From Perognathus longimembris pacificus (lineage: Eukaryota > Chordata > Mammalia > Rodentia > Heteromyidae), in contig NC_063161.1 of NCBI RefSeq assembly GCF_023159225.1, positions 4,218,274 to 4,282,273 of the forward strand: a stretch of DNA of 64,000 bases. The letters run 5' to 3'. Positions 33,901 through 48,000 of this stretch are shown here, piece after piece (the first letter of the stretch is position 1; every line of letters begins with the position of its first letter). Under the pieces are notes generated by a model. The model was not told the origin of the DNA. It searched no databases and worked only from the letters and a program-made list of their open reading frames with translations. The position numbers were made by a program, and so were the translations under genes.

Positions 33901-36900
33901 CCTTTCTGTTCTAAAGCAGCCATTGGAATAATTTCCGTACAGAATGATAGTTGCCATGGCGACCAGCGCAAATTTTCCTTTTCTGAAACAGATGTCTCAT
34001 TTAGTTGAAAATTAGAATGTGAATAAACCCACGGGAGAAATGAATCCCGACTCCACGGCGGCGCGGGCGGCGGGCGGCGCCGTCTCCAGGCGGTTAACCC
34101 CTCGCCCGCCGCCCGCGCCCGGCCCGGCCCGGCCCGGCCCTTCATCGCCGCCCCCCGCCCCGCGTGGACTCGGGGTCCTCGCTTCCCACGAGGCGGCGGG
34201 TGGCGGGGGGAGGGCTCGGCCCCACACGGGCCACCCCAGGGCTGCTGGACTAGGCTGGGGTACAGTCCCCCGGCCGGCACCCCATTTCCTGGGCTAGACG
34301 GGGAGGCCCGGGGACCCCGCGGTGAGCCCGCACCCCAAGAGCAGCAGCCCGGCCAGGGCCACGTGGACGGGGCGCGGAGGGACCCGGGGCTGGGAAATCG
34401 ATGCCATGCGCGGCCACGCCCAGCCCGCCCCCCTCAGCCCCGCCCAGCCCCTCCTAGGCCCCGCCCTGCCCCTTCAGCCCCGCCCCCTCAGCCCCACCCT
34501 GCCCTCGGCCCCGCCCCCTCGGCTCCGCCCCCTCAGCCCCACCCCGCCCTCATCGGCCCCGCCCCCTCAGCCCCGCCCCCTCAGCCCCACCCTGCCCTCG
34601 GCCCCGCCCCCTCAGCCACGCCCTGCCCCCTCAGCCCCCGCCCCACCCTCCTCGGCCCTGCCCTCCTCAGCCCCGCCCTCTGCTTGGCCCCGCCCCCTCC
34701 TCGGCCCCCACACCGCACCGCAAAGCGCGGGATGCGGGCCCCCGGGGACCGGGTCCGGAGTCTGGAGGTCGGGAGCCCCGCGAGGATGCCGCCCCGGCAC
34801 CACGGCCTGACAGCCCCTCCCACAGCCCCCCATGTTCCCCCAGCCCCGTCCCTGCGCCGCTGCCGAGCCCTGGGGTCACCCTCCCCCCCTCCCTCAACAG
34901 CCTTGCCTTGACAACCGCCTTCCGCGCCTGCCCCCCCCTCCGGCCTGCAGCAAGGGCCCCCTCCACGCCCCCCCCCCCCGCCTTCCTCCAGGCCTGGCAC
35001 AGCCCAGGCACAGTGGACGGACGAAGGCGGACACGGCCTGGCCCGGAGTGGGGGGGGGGGGCAACCGGGCACCTGGAAATTGCAAGCCGGCCGGGGGACG
35101 GGCGCCCTGACCCCACCCCACTCCCGCTGCCAGGCCCGCGGCCACTGCTCAAAGCTGAACGTCTCAGCAGGTGTCCATACCCCAAGCCCTGGGAGCTGAT
35201 GCGGGGAGGAGGAGGGGAGGGGAGGAGGGGAGGAGGGGAGGAGGGGGGAGGGGGGGCACCGAGCTCCCTCCCGGCCTCTTCCTGGCTTCTGGGTTTTTAT
35301 TTTTTTTATTTATTTATTTTTTTTTTTTGGCCAGTCCTGGGCCTTGGACTCAGGGCCTGAGCACTGTCCCTGGCTTCTTCCCGCTCAAGGCTAGCACTCT
35401 GCCACTTGAGCCACAGCGCCGCTTCTGGCCGTTTTCTGTATATGTGGTGCTGGGGAATCGAACCTAGGGCCTTGTGTATCCGAGGCAGGCACTCTTGCCA
35501 CTAGGCTATATCCCCAGCCCGGCTTCTGGGTTTTTAAATCAAGGCCGTTTTCAGTTCAATGAGAACAAAAACTATATATATATCTCCAAAGCCCCTAAGT
35601 GAATGCGGGATGTACAGGAAAGTTGGGGGGGAGAGGGGCGAGAGGAAGCCAGGCCCAGGAGACAGGCACCCCGATTCTACAGCCAGATGTGGGGGTCACC
35701 TTGATCTTACACGGGTCAGATGTAGGGGTGTCTGTTCTGGCAAGGACAGACCTCCAGCTAGGGGGATGAGGATGGGGGGCCCAGCCCTCACCCTGGGGGG
35801 AAGGTGGGGCCACAGGGGTCGGGGGGGAGCCCCTGGGAGCCTGGGCAACGAGGAGTTGGGGGACTGGGAAACAGGCACAGAAATTGTGTGCGCAGGGAAA
35901 CCAGGCCTCCGCCCGCCCTCTAACGCAGGTCACCGTCAGCCGCCTCCGAGCTGGATGGGAGAGGGGTCCCCTCCCAGACCCGCACCCCAGCACCCCAGCA
36001 AGGAGACCACCACCCCCCAGCCCCAGGCCCCCCTCCGCCAGGCCTGCCTCCGAGCTGCCTTAGAAACCCACCCCCTAGAGCCAGGGGGTTCCGTGGCCGC
36101 GTCACCCGAGGTCACAAGGTGGAGGAGCCGCGGTGGCCACGCGCCAGGCCACGCATGAGACTCAGCCTGGGGAACCACGGGCGGAAGCCGGTCTGGGCAG
36201 AAGCGTCCATGACATCCTGTCTCTGAAGTAACCAGCAAAGCAAAGAGTCAGGCCGGAGCTGTGGCTCAAGGGCTAGAGCACCAGCCACGCACGCGTGGCT
36301 CCCTGAGTTCCAGCCCTGCTGCCTCGCGGAGAAGCGGATGCCAACCTGAACTCGCGCCCCGTGACGCGTCAGTGACACTGGCACAGGTCTCCCGGCCCGG
36401 CCCTGCTCCTCCGTCTCTCCCGCCCTGCGGCCCCCGCCCTGCCGGGCGCCAGATCCCGCACGTGCAGCAGGCCAGGGGCCCGGAGACGGCCCGGCTCTGA
36501 CCCCGAGGGCCGTCGGGAGCGGAGGTCACCGTGGGGCCCGTGGGGCCCTGAGCTCAGGCCACGGGACGGCAGGAAGAGCGGCCGCAGCAGCCCGGCCTGA
36601 ACCCACGGGGCTGGGCCGCAGCCCGGCTCTCCCCACGGCTCAGGCGGCACTGTGGGGGCTCCGCCGGGCACAGGGCTCTCAGGACGGGCGCGGCGGGGCT
36701 CCCGGCGCCCCCTACAGGGCGTGCAGGAAGGACGCCCGAGCACGCAGCCCCGCCGGCCTCCGCCCACCTCACAGCCCAGGCCAGGACCGATGCCCACCCA
36801 CGAGCCTGGAGGGCCGCGCAGCCCCACAGGGGAGGCACCCTGTCCCGGACTGCTACGACCCTGCCACGACTTCCTGCCATGACCCTGCCATGACCCACCA

Positions 36901-38994
36901 CGACCCTGCCACAACCCTGCCACGACTTCCTGCATGACCCTGCCACGACTTCCTGCCATGACCCTGCCATGACCCTGCCACGACTTCCTGCAGAGAGCGG
37001 AGCTGAGGCTCGGAGAGGTGAAGCGACCTGCCCTCCTTCATAACAGAACAACGCAGCTCTCACAGGCAGAGGCGGCGCTGGCTACGGCTCATGCAAGCTC
37101 GAGCCCACGGCCAGCTCAGGAATCGTACACTCCCCACCACGACTGTCTACCGCCACGTCTCATGATCATGACCGCCGCATTACCACCATTATCACCTCTA
37201 CCACCACCATCATCACCACCAACACCAGCAACAATACCATCACCACCAGCAACAACACCACCATCACTACCAACACCACCCACCACCACCACCAACACCA
37301 CCACCACCACCATCACTACCATCACCACCACCACCAACACCACTACCAACACCACCACCACCAACACCACTACCAACACCACCACCAACAACACCACTAC
37401 CAACACCACCACCATCACCACCACCACCAACACCACTACCAACACCAACACCAACACCAACACCACCAACACCACCACCATCACCACCACCACCACCATC
37501 ACCACCAGCAATAACACCATTATCACCTCTACCACCACCATCTCCACCACCATCACCACCACCCTGACCGTCCGCCTCATTGCCGCCGCCCTCACTACGC
37601 TCTTGATTGCTATCACCGGCCACCATGCAGAACCGTCAGGCCCGCTTCCCCCGACCCCAAGCCGGCAGGGCGAGCGGGGTGAGGGGCTGGGTCCCGCGCT
37701 CTCGTGCGGTTAATCCCTGCCGGCTCTGCAGCACCAGGGCCCTGGGCATCTGGAGAATTCCACGGGCCTCGCTCGGCCCCGCCCCGCCTTCACGTGACGC
37801 GGCCAGGGGGAGCCCGACAGAGTTCTGGAACCTGACCCCGCGCGGCTCTCTGTGCCTCCGTTTCCTCCTCTGTGGAATGGGGGGGACAGCCCTGCCCGTG
37901 CGTGAGCCGCGGAGGCCAGGGACGCGGGCGCAGCTCCCGAGGCGGGCCCCGGGCCCCGCACCCCGGTCCCCCCCCAGCCGCCCACACTCACCACGGAGAG
38001 CCGTAGACCCTGAAGCCGCGCACGGTGACCTCCGAGTCCTGCAGGTAGATGCAGTTGGTGAGCAGCGACTGCACGTTCTCGTAGTTCTCGGGCTTCAGCT
38101 TGGACACGGACGGGAAGTAGTAGAAGTCCTGCTTGATGAGGTCGGCCATGAACTCCTGGTCGAAGGTCAGCTCGTGGTTGCCGGCGATCACGATCTTGTA
38201 CTCGTAGGGCAGGCTGCCTGCACGGGGCACACGCGCACGGAGGCGGCTGCCGGCCGGGCGGGCGGGCTCTGCCGCCCGGGCTCCGCCTACCCGGGGTCCT
38301 GGGCCCGTCAGCCCCACCCCAACAGGAATGCCAGGATCTCAGCACTCGGAGCAAAACCCGAGCCCCCTCCCGCCCCCGCCCCCGGCCGCGCCCGTGGGTT
38401 CACGGCCGGGCCAGGGCTGAGCTGGCGGAGCCGCGTCCACGGCCGCGTGCAGATCCGGGTCAGAGAAGGCGTCCCGAACGGAATGCCGGGGCGGCCCAGC
38501 TCCGCCACGTTCCCACCCCCCCGTGCCTCGGTTTCCCCACCCACCCCCACATGATGGACAGGCGAGGCCCGCCAGGTACCACACCACGCCCCGAGAGCAC
38601 ACGATCCCGAATGCAGAGGCACAAAAACGTTTCCAAGCTGGGAAATGGCGCATCACGTCCACCCCCCCCCTAGCCCCGCGGTAGGAGCCGGAGACCACCA
38701 CGCCACGCCACGCCACGCCACGCACAGGCAGATTGTGTCCGGCGCGATGTTTTCATTTCAAATTGGACTTGTTGCCAGCATTAAAGAAAAAAAATGGAGA
38801 GTCTCGGTGGAACCTCATTCTGTTCTCTACTAGTCAATGAGCAGAATGAACAAGATGGCACCCTATTTGGTAACAGGGGTCACATTCCTGCCGGGGTGGG
38901 AAGTCCCGGCCCCGGGTCTCCCTCAGAAGACAATGGGGCTGTGAAGCCTGTCCCCGTGGACCCCAGCCCCCGCTGCGTCACACGGAGTCCATGC

Positions 38995-39033
<39 letters not shown>

Positions 39034-42000
39034 CCAGTCTTAGGGCTTGAACTCAGGGCCTGGGCACTGTCCTTGGACACGTGGATGAGCAGATGGATGG
39101 GAAGGTGATGGGAGGGTGGTGGTTGGATGGATGGATGGATGGATGGACATGTGTGAGCAGATGGATGGGAAGGTGGTGGGTGGATGGATGGGAAGGTGGT
39201 GGGTGGATGGATGGATAGATGGACATGTGGATGAGCAGATGGATGGGAAGGTGGTGGGTGGATGGGTGGGGTGGACGGATGGGTGGATGGGAAAGTGGTG
39301 GGTGGATGGATGGGAAGGTGGTGGGTGGATGGGTGGATGTATGGATGGGAAGGTGGTGGATGGATGGATGGGAAGGTGGTGGGTGGATGGATGGGAAGGT
39401 GGTGGGTGGATGGGAAGGTGGTGGTGGATGGATGGATGGATGGATGGGAAGGTGGTGGGTGGATGTGTGGATGGGAAGGTGGTGGATGGATGGATGGGAA
39501 GGTGGTGGGTGGATGGATGGATGGGAAGGTGTTGGGTGGATGGGTGGATGGATGGATGGGAAGGTGGTGGGTGGATGGGTGGATGGGAAGGTGGTGGGTG
39601 GATGGGTGGATGGGAAGGTGGTGGGTGGATGGATGGGAAGGTGGTGGATGGATGGATGGGAAGGTGGTGGGTGGATGGATGGATGGGAAGGTGTTGGGTG
39701 GATGGGTGGATGGATGGATGGGAAGGTGGTGGGTGGATGGGTGGATGGGAAGGTGGTGGGTGGATGGGTGGATGGGAAGGTGGTGGGTGGATGGATGGGA
39801 AGGTGGTGGGTGGATGGATGGATGGGAAGGTGGTGGGTGGATGGGTGGATGGGAAGGTGGTGGGTGGATGGATGGGAAGGTGGTAGGTGGATGGGTGGAT
39901 GGGAAGGTGGTGGGTGGATGGGTGGATGGGAAGGTGGATGGGGTGGATGGATGGATGGGAAGGTGGATGGGTGGATGGATGGATGGGAAGGTGGTGGGTG
40001 GATGGGTGGATGGGAAGGAGGTGGGTGGATGGGTGGATGGGAAGGTGGTGGGTGGATGGATGGGAAGGTGGTGGGTGGATGGATGGGAGGTGGTGGGTGG
40101 ATGGATGGATGGGAAGGTGTTGGGTGGATGGGTGGATGGATGGATGGGAAGGTGGTGGGTGGATGGGTGGATGGAAGGTGGTGGGTGGATGGATGGGAAG
40201 GTGGTGGGTGGATGGGTGGATGGGAAGGTGGTGGTGGATGGGGTGGATGGGAAGGTGGTGGTGGATGGGTGGATGGACGGTGCATTGGTTGGGTAGGTGC
40301 ATCCATGGCTGCACGGCTGGACAGATGAGTGGCTGGGTTACACTGATCAACCAACCATTCTTGAGGCAGCTCTGATGTTCCACTTTATGCCCAAAGTGGC
40401 TCTGGATGCCTCTGGACGCTCCCCCACATTAAAGGGGAGTTTTCACCCGCCTCATCCGCGAAGGCTGACAACCTTTGAGCCTCTTCTAACTGAACTGTGT
40501 GTGCGTGTGTGTGCGTGTGCGTGTGCAGGGCAGGGGCAGGGGTGAGGCTCGAGGCTCTGGGACGGGGTGGAGCCCCCTCCCCTCTCCCTCTGCTGCTGCC
40601 TCTGCGTCCCAGCACTCGCCATCCCAGAGCTCTGACCACAGGGTGGGGAGGACTCCGGGGAGCACTCGCAGGCCTCCTGCCTCCAGGGTGGGGAGGACTC
40701 CGGGGAGCACTCCACAGGTCCTCCTGCCTCCAGGGTGGGGAGGACTCCGGGGAGCCTGCTGGAGACACCCAGCTCCGGGCCCTGGGGGCAGGGACCCGGC
40801 CGCAGACCCTGACGGAGGCTCTGCTGGGCGGGACACGGTCCCAGCCAAGAGACCCACAGAGCTTCTGATCATCAGCTGGAGATGAAATCTGAGGTTCACA
40901 GAGGGCCTCCGGGGGAGACCCCAGCCTCCAGCGCGGAGAAAGCCAGCGATCAGACATCTGAGGGACAGGAAGGACACTCAGGAAGAATGGCCCGGCTGTT
41001 CTGTCCGAAGACTCGCTTTCCCCTCCCGGCTGACCCGAGCCCCTGGCAGGTGCCGGGTCTGGAGTCTAGGCGGGAAGGCAACCAGACTGCTCATCGGCGG
41101 AGCTCCCAGGAGGGCGGGGGGGGAGGGGTGTAAGGCCCCTCTTGCCGTAGACATCTGAACGGATGCGCCCGGCCATCGATGCCATCGGGTGGGTGTGATG
41201 CCCTGTGGGTGGGAGCCGGGCCTGCACAGGCCTCTCCCGCCCAGAAGCCCCCACCATGCTCTGGAGATAACTCCCCGCAGGCTCCCCGAGTGCCCTCCCC
41301 GCCCTGGGCCGGAGCGACGCAGGCCGCTGCCCCATGAGCGCCTGGCCCCCTGCACGGCTTCCGTGGGCTCCAAGTGCCGCGATCGTTGGGGAAATGGCAT
41401 CACTGGGGAAATGGCCGTTCACAGCTCGTTGGTAGGAGAGGAGGGGGAATCACGTGACGGTGATGATCTCCGATCGCATTTCCAGCGTCTCTGGCAGCTC
41501 TGTGTGGAAACACTTGCCACAGCCTGGGAGATTCGCCATGGCTGCCGCCTGGCGTGGGGCGTGGTCTCAGGCGGGCTCGTGAGGGGTGGGGCCTGGTGTG
41601 GGGCGTGGTCCTGGCGGGCTCGTGAGGGGTGGGGCCTGGTGTGGGGCGTGGTCTCAGGCGGGCTCGTGAGGGGTGGGGCCTGGTGTGGGCCGTGGTCCTG
41701 GCGGGCTTGTGAGGGGTGGGGCCTGGTGTGGGGCGTGGTCTCAGGCGGGCTCATGAGGGGTGGGGCCTGGTGTGGGGCGTGGTCCTGGGTGGGCTCATGA
41801 GGGGTGGGGCCTGGTGTGGGGCGTGGTCCTGGCGGGCTCGTGAGGGGTGGGGCCTGGTGTGGGGCGTGGTCTCAGGAGGGCTCGTGAGGGGTGGGGCCTG
41901 GTGTGGGGCGTGGTCTCAGGTGGGCTCGTGAGGGGTGGGGCCTGGTGTGGGGCGTGGTCCTGGCGGGCTCGTGAGGGGTGGGGCCTGGCGTGGGGCGTGG

Positions 42001-45000
42001 TCCTGGGTGGGCTCGTGAGGGGTGGGGCCTGGTGTGGGGCGTGGTCTCAGGTGGGCTCGTGAGGGGTGGGCCTGGTGTGGGCCGTGGTCCTGGCGGGCTC
42101 GTGAGGGGTGGGGCCTGGTGTGGGGCGTGGTCCTGGCGGGCTCCTGAGGGGTGGGGCCTGGTGTGGGGCGTGGTCTCAGGTGGGCTCGTGAGGGGTGGGC
42201 CTGGTGTGGGGCGTGGTCTCAGGCGGGCTCGTGAGGGGTGGGGCCTGGTGTGGGGCGTGGTCCTGGCGGGCTCGTGAGGGGTGGGCCTGGTGTGGGGCGT
42301 GGTCTCAGGCGGGCTCGTGAGGGGTGGGGCCTGGTGTGGGGCGTGGTCTCAGGTGGCCTCCTGAGGGGTGGGGCCTGGTGTGGGGCGTGGTCCTGGCGGG
42401 CTCGTGAGGGGTGGGGCCTGGTGTGGGGCGTGGTCTCAGGTGGGCTCGTGAGGGGTGGGGCCTGGTGTGGGGCGTGGTCCTGGCGGGCTCGTGAGGGGTG
42501 GGCCTGGTGTGGGGCGTGGTCTCAGGCGGGCTCGTGAGGGGTGGGGCCTGGTGTGGGGCGTGGTCTCAGGTGGCCTCCTGAGGGGTGGGGCCTGGTGTGG
42601 GGCGTGGTCCTGGCGGGCTCGTGAGGGGTGGGGCCTGGTGTGGGGCGTGGTCTCAGGTGGGCTCGTGAGGGGTGGGGCCTGGTGTGGGGCGTGGTCCTGG
42701 CGGGCTCCTGAGGGGTGGGGCCTGGTGTGGGGCGTGGTCTCAGGTGGCCTCCTGAGGGGTGGGCCTGGTGTGGCATCTGGGGCCTGGGGCAATCTGCCTG
42801 GGCTTCTTTGCCTGACCCCCGGACTGAGCTCGGAAGCCATTGCGCCCACCGCACCCCGTCTGTCCACCGCAGGGGAAAGCCCGCTACACCGCCTCCATCT
42901 CTACCGCACCCCGCTGTCCACGCTGTGATCTGTGAACCCCACCACCCCACGTCCACACACGCTGTCCTTCCTCACAGGACAGAGCCAGCCCCGCGCACCA
43001 GGGCCTGCCCCCATGCCCCCCTCTGCTCCCCAGCATCCTCGGGTGTAAGTCAACAGTTCCAGCTCTCCACACAGGGGAGCCGGGGTGTCCTGGTGTGCGG
43101 GCCTGTGGCGAGGAGCCCCGGCCGGAGGCTGACGCGGGAAGGACGGCGGTGTGGGAGGGTGGTTACCCCACGGTGGCCGTGGGTGGGGGCGGGGGGCAGG
43201 GGTGAGGCAGGGACACGGAGCAGGCTCTGCGGCGCTTCCTGGGGAAGCACACACGCAGGCTGAGCCAGCGCCGGGCTGACCAGGCCCAGGCACCTGGAAG
43301 GCTCTGGGACAAGGACCGTCCCCAACTGCCAGGGGCTGGCGAGGGCTCGCGGCTCTGGTCTCCTCCGAGAGCCCATACCAGGGTCCCTGGGGATCCTGGC
43401 TGTGAGGGGCGGGTGTTCACTGGGGGGCCGTTAGCCCGGCCGAGGCAGAATCCCCACCCCAACCCCGCCCCCACCCAAGGCAGCGGTCGGCGGATACGGA
43501 AAGCGCAGTCCGTCCTGGACGCTGGCCATCTTCCCACACTGCACGACCCTGCGGGGACGTCACTGCCACTGTGACCTCCCACCTGGCCCAGCCCTGGGCC
43601 CCGGGAAGCCCAGCGGGGAGACTGAGAGGCCTGGTCGCCGTCCTGGGCTCCCAGAGGCCACGCCTGCCACAGCTCGGGCTGAAGACCCGGCAGGAGGAGC
43701 AGGCCCCGCCCCGGACACAGGCCCCGCCCCGGACACAGGCCCCGCCCCAGACACAGGCCCCGCCCCTGACACAGGCCCCGCCCCGGACACAGGCCGGCCC
43801 CACCCCGGACACAAGCAAGCCCCGCCCCAGACACAAGCAGGCTCCGCCCCGACACAGGCCCCGCCCCAGACACAGGCCCCACCCCGGACACAGGCCCCGC
43901 CCCAACACAGGCCCCGCCCCGACACAGGCCCCGCCCCAGACACAGGCCTCGCCCCGGACACAGGCCCTGCCCCTGACACAGGCCCCGCCCCGGACACAGG
44001 CTCCACCCCGGACACAGGCCCCGCCCCGACACAGGCCCCGCCCCGGACACAGGCCCGGTCTGGTCACAGGCCCCGCCCCCGCGGGGCTGCTGGAGGCTCT
44101 TGGATCCTTCACTCCGCACGGCGGCTCCATCTCAGAAGGCCCCTGGCGGCCCAGGGCTGGTGCTCACGCCTGCAGTCCCAGCTACTCAGGAGGCTGAGCT
44201 CTGAGGACCGCAGTTCAAAGCCAGCCGGGGCAGGAACGTCCGTGAGACTCTTATCACCGAGGAACCAGCCAAAAGCAGGAAGTGCAGCTCTGGCTCAGAG
44301 TGGTAGCGTGCCCGCCAAGCAAGAGGGTGAGGCCTTGAGTTCCAGCCCTAGCACTGGCACGTGTGCGTGCATGCACACACACACACGAGGGTGCCAGGAT
44401 ACCGTGCATCTCTGTTTGCTGTCCACACCCCATGAGGTCGACAGGAGAGTAACAGAAAGTAGTTCCCCAAGAGCAGAAATAGAAAAAAACACCACAATTT
44501 ACAAATCTCTACGGAAGCACAAAATATCCAAGTCACCAAAGCAGCCCTGAGCACACCTGAGATGTCAGAATACACTGCAGAGCCATAGTAACAAGAATGG
44601 CATGGCACGCACGCACACACATGCGCACACACAGTCTGGAACCCCGGAGGTTCAGGCCTCGAGGGGCCGTGCGGGGGTCTGCAGGGACAGTGTGAGCCCC
44701 ACAGGGGTGCACGCAAGGCCTCGCCTTCCCTGGCGGGGTCGGGGAGCACTGGAGCGGGCATGGAGGCCTGGCGGTGGTGGGCTCTGCCTGGGGGGACGGA
44801 GCAGCCCCCTCGGTGCATCCACCGGGGATGGGGGGAGGGGAGACGGCCGGGACACAAGGAGAAGAGTGGGGGCAGGCCTGGGGGGGGACCAGGACTGCTG
44901 GGGGGGGGAGGGACTTCCAGAGAGGGTGTGTGTGTGTGTGTGCGCACGCATGCACGCACATAGTCTGGTTGGTGAACGGACAGTTCTTTCAACGCCGCTG

Positions 45001-48000
45001 TGACAAGCATCTTGTCACGGGAAGGTGACAATCCTGAGGGGTGGGGTGCCACGAGGAAAGCCTGGCGGTGTCAGCCCGCTCCGCCCACGCCGCGTGGCTC
45101 GCCTCGCGCGCTGACCACGGCTGCCGGCTCCGCCCAGACGAGCTCCCGGGCCCCCGGCGGCTCCCAGGCCCCTGCGTGTCCAGCACAGCCAGGAGGGGCG
45201 CTTCCCCTCGAGAGGCGTCAGACAGACGAACGGACGCGCGCCGAGCACCGCCGCACCGAAGAACTGCACCCCAACGCCAACACACCGGGGAGGACACGGC
45301 CGGCCACGGGACCGGACAGCAGTGACCACGCGGCCAGCCACGAGGACACGGACAGCAGTGACCACGCGGCCAGCCACGAGGACACGGAAAGCAGTGACCA
45401 CGCGGCTGGCCACGGGACCGGACAGCAGTGACCACGCGGCCAGCCACGGGACCAGACAGCAGTGACCACGCGGCCGGCCACGGAGTATCCATGCGCCAGG
45501 GGCATCAAGGAGCACAGAAAACAGCCACCACCACAGCCCCTAAACCCACAGCATCTCCACCAAGGAAGGACCGAGGGAGCACGGCAGAGGGAGCACGGCA
45601 GATGGAGGACAGCGCAGAGGGGAAGCATGGCAGAGGGAGCACGGCAGAGAGAGGACAGCACAGAGGGAAGACGGCAGAGGGAGGACAGCGCAGAGGGAGG
45701 ACAGCAGAGGACGGCAGAGGGAGCACAGCAGAGGAAGCACGGCAGAGGAAGGACCGCGCAGAGGAAGCATGGCAGAGGGAGCACAGCGCAGAGGGAGGAC
45801 AGCAGAGGGAGCACGGCAGAGGGAGCACGGCAGAGGAAGGACAGTGCAGAGGAAGCACGGCAGAGGGAGCATGGCAGGGGGAGGATGGCAGGGGGAGCAC
45901 AGCAGGGGGAGGATGGCAGGGGGAGCACAGCAGGGGGAGGATGGCAGGGGGAGCACAGCTCAGGGCGGACAGCAGAGGGAGCACAGCGCAGGCCCACAGC
46001 CACAGAGGGGAGCCATGGAGTCTCCCGGGATCACGCACTACACGGGTTCAGTGTCCACCTCCGCCTGCCGAGCCTGTGTCCGCGCAGGGAGGGGCACACC
46101 AGCCCCTCGGCATTTCAGGAACCCCAGAACCACAGCGGGGCCACCTCCTGGTGCCCTCTGCCCGGGGCGGGGATGCGGGGGGACCCCGGGCCTCGGGGCT
46201 CGCGCCCTCTCCCCAGCGCGGGGCGGTGTCAGCCGCCTTGCGGGGGGCCAGCTTCCCACAAGGTGCTCCCCAGAAGCCAGTGCTCCCCCCAGCAGCGCCC
46301 CGCCCATCCCGCGGAGCCAGGGTGTGGGGACTGGCCTCGCCCTCGCCGTGGAAGGCGTCCTCCGCCTGGCCGCCCAGGGAAGGGGAGTGCGCTCAGCTCA
46401 GGTCCGCCCCGCCCCACGGGCCACTCCCGGCCCCTCGCCCTGCGGCGGACACGGCCTGGCGGGGGGAGGGGCAGGGGGGGCAGGCAGAGGCCTGGCGGGA
46501 GGGGGGAGCAGGCAGAGGCCTGGCAGGGGGTGGGGAGCAGGCAGAGGCCTGGTGGGGGGTGGGGAGCAGGCAGAGGCCTGGGGGGGGGGGCCAGGAGCAG
46601 GCAGAGGCCTGGCGGGGGAGGGGGCCAGAAGCAGGCAGAGGCCTGGCGGGGGGGGGGCAGGCAGAGGCCTGGCGGGGGGGGGGGGGGGAGCAGGCAGAGG
46701 CCTGGCGGGGTGGGGGGGGAGCAGGCACAGGCCTGGCGGGGGGGGCCGGGAGCAGGCAGAGGCCTGGCGGGGGGGGGGGGAGCAGGCAGAGGCCTGGCGG
46801 GGGGGGGGGCCGGGAGCAGGCAGAGGCCTGGCAGGGGGGGGAGCAGGCAGAGGCCTGGCGGGGCGGGGGGGGGGGGGGGAGCAGGCAGAGGCCTGGCATC
46901 CGCGTCTGTGTGAGAACACAGCGCTCAGGGCCGGCTGGGCAGAACCCGCCCTTCCGCGGCCCGGCCGGCGCTGTCCCTGGTGCTGAAAGGAGGCGCCGGC
47001 GCGGAGGACGGAGCCCTGGAGCCCGGGAGCCCTGGAGCCCAGGAGCCCTGGAGCCCTGGAGCCCGTCCTCCCGCCCGGGCCGCCCTCCTCCTCGTCTGTG
47101 CCGCGGGCTGCCTCACTCTGGATGCGATGGGCGGAGGGGGGGACGGCCGTGCCGGGCTGTGCGGTCCAGGCCCCCTGGGGCCATGCTCTTCCCCGTCACC
47201 CCGAAGCGCGGCTTGACCGAGTGATGACCTGGAAACTGCCGGGCGTTCTGGGTACCCCAACAATGGCGCCCATCAAGGACGGTTGGCCTTCGCTACTAAA
47301 AACTAGTGATAATTTCACCAAGAGCGTAGACCGTGGCGTGAAGCCCCGAGTCTCGTAGACTGTGGGGTGCAGCCTGAGTCTCACAGACCCTGGGGTGCAG
47401 CCTGAATCTAGTAGACCGTGGGGTGCAGCCTGAGTCTCACAGACCGTGGGGTGCAGCCTGAGTCTCACAGACCTTGGGGTGCAGCCTGAGTCTCACAGAC
47501 CCTGGGGTGCAGCCTGAGTCTCACAGACCCTGGGGTGCAGCCTGAATCTAGTAGACCGTGGGGTGCAGCCTGAGTCTCACAGACCGTGGGGTGCAGCCTG
47601 AGTCTCGTAGACCTTGGGGTGCAGCCTGAGTCTAGTCGTCCGTGGGGTGCAGCCTGAGAAGCAGCCTGAGGAGCCTGGGGAGCAGACTGAGTCTGCTGCC
47701 CGCTGTGATGTGAACCAGGCAGCCCCTCCCTCTTTGCCCCCCGCCAACAGCGATGGGGTTCGGCGACGGGGGACAGCGCAGGGAGCAGCCTCTGGGAGGC
47801 CCAGGAGTGGCCACAGCCCCCTGGGGCCGATTCCACGTTCATTACAGTGAAAAGGCACAGAGGTGGCTGCTCTGCCCCTCGCCTTTCACCTTGGACAATG
47901 CAAGGTATGGCACACGTCCACCCCTCTGGAACGTTCTAGAAAGTTCTGCTCCTGGGCCTTGTGCCTCAAAGGAAAACTCCCCCACGGTCCTGGGAAGTAC

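Larger units (their letters stand above)
31363..37991 (-). other. MPPED1: MPPED1 intron 3
   Basis: 6.6 kb intron spanning the left limit of the visible duplication at 36034. It holds five minisatellites, an inverted SINE, an RFX-type X-box and an (ACC)n array. The window's first 1970 bases are the partial second copy of this intron. Confidence 0.85.
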
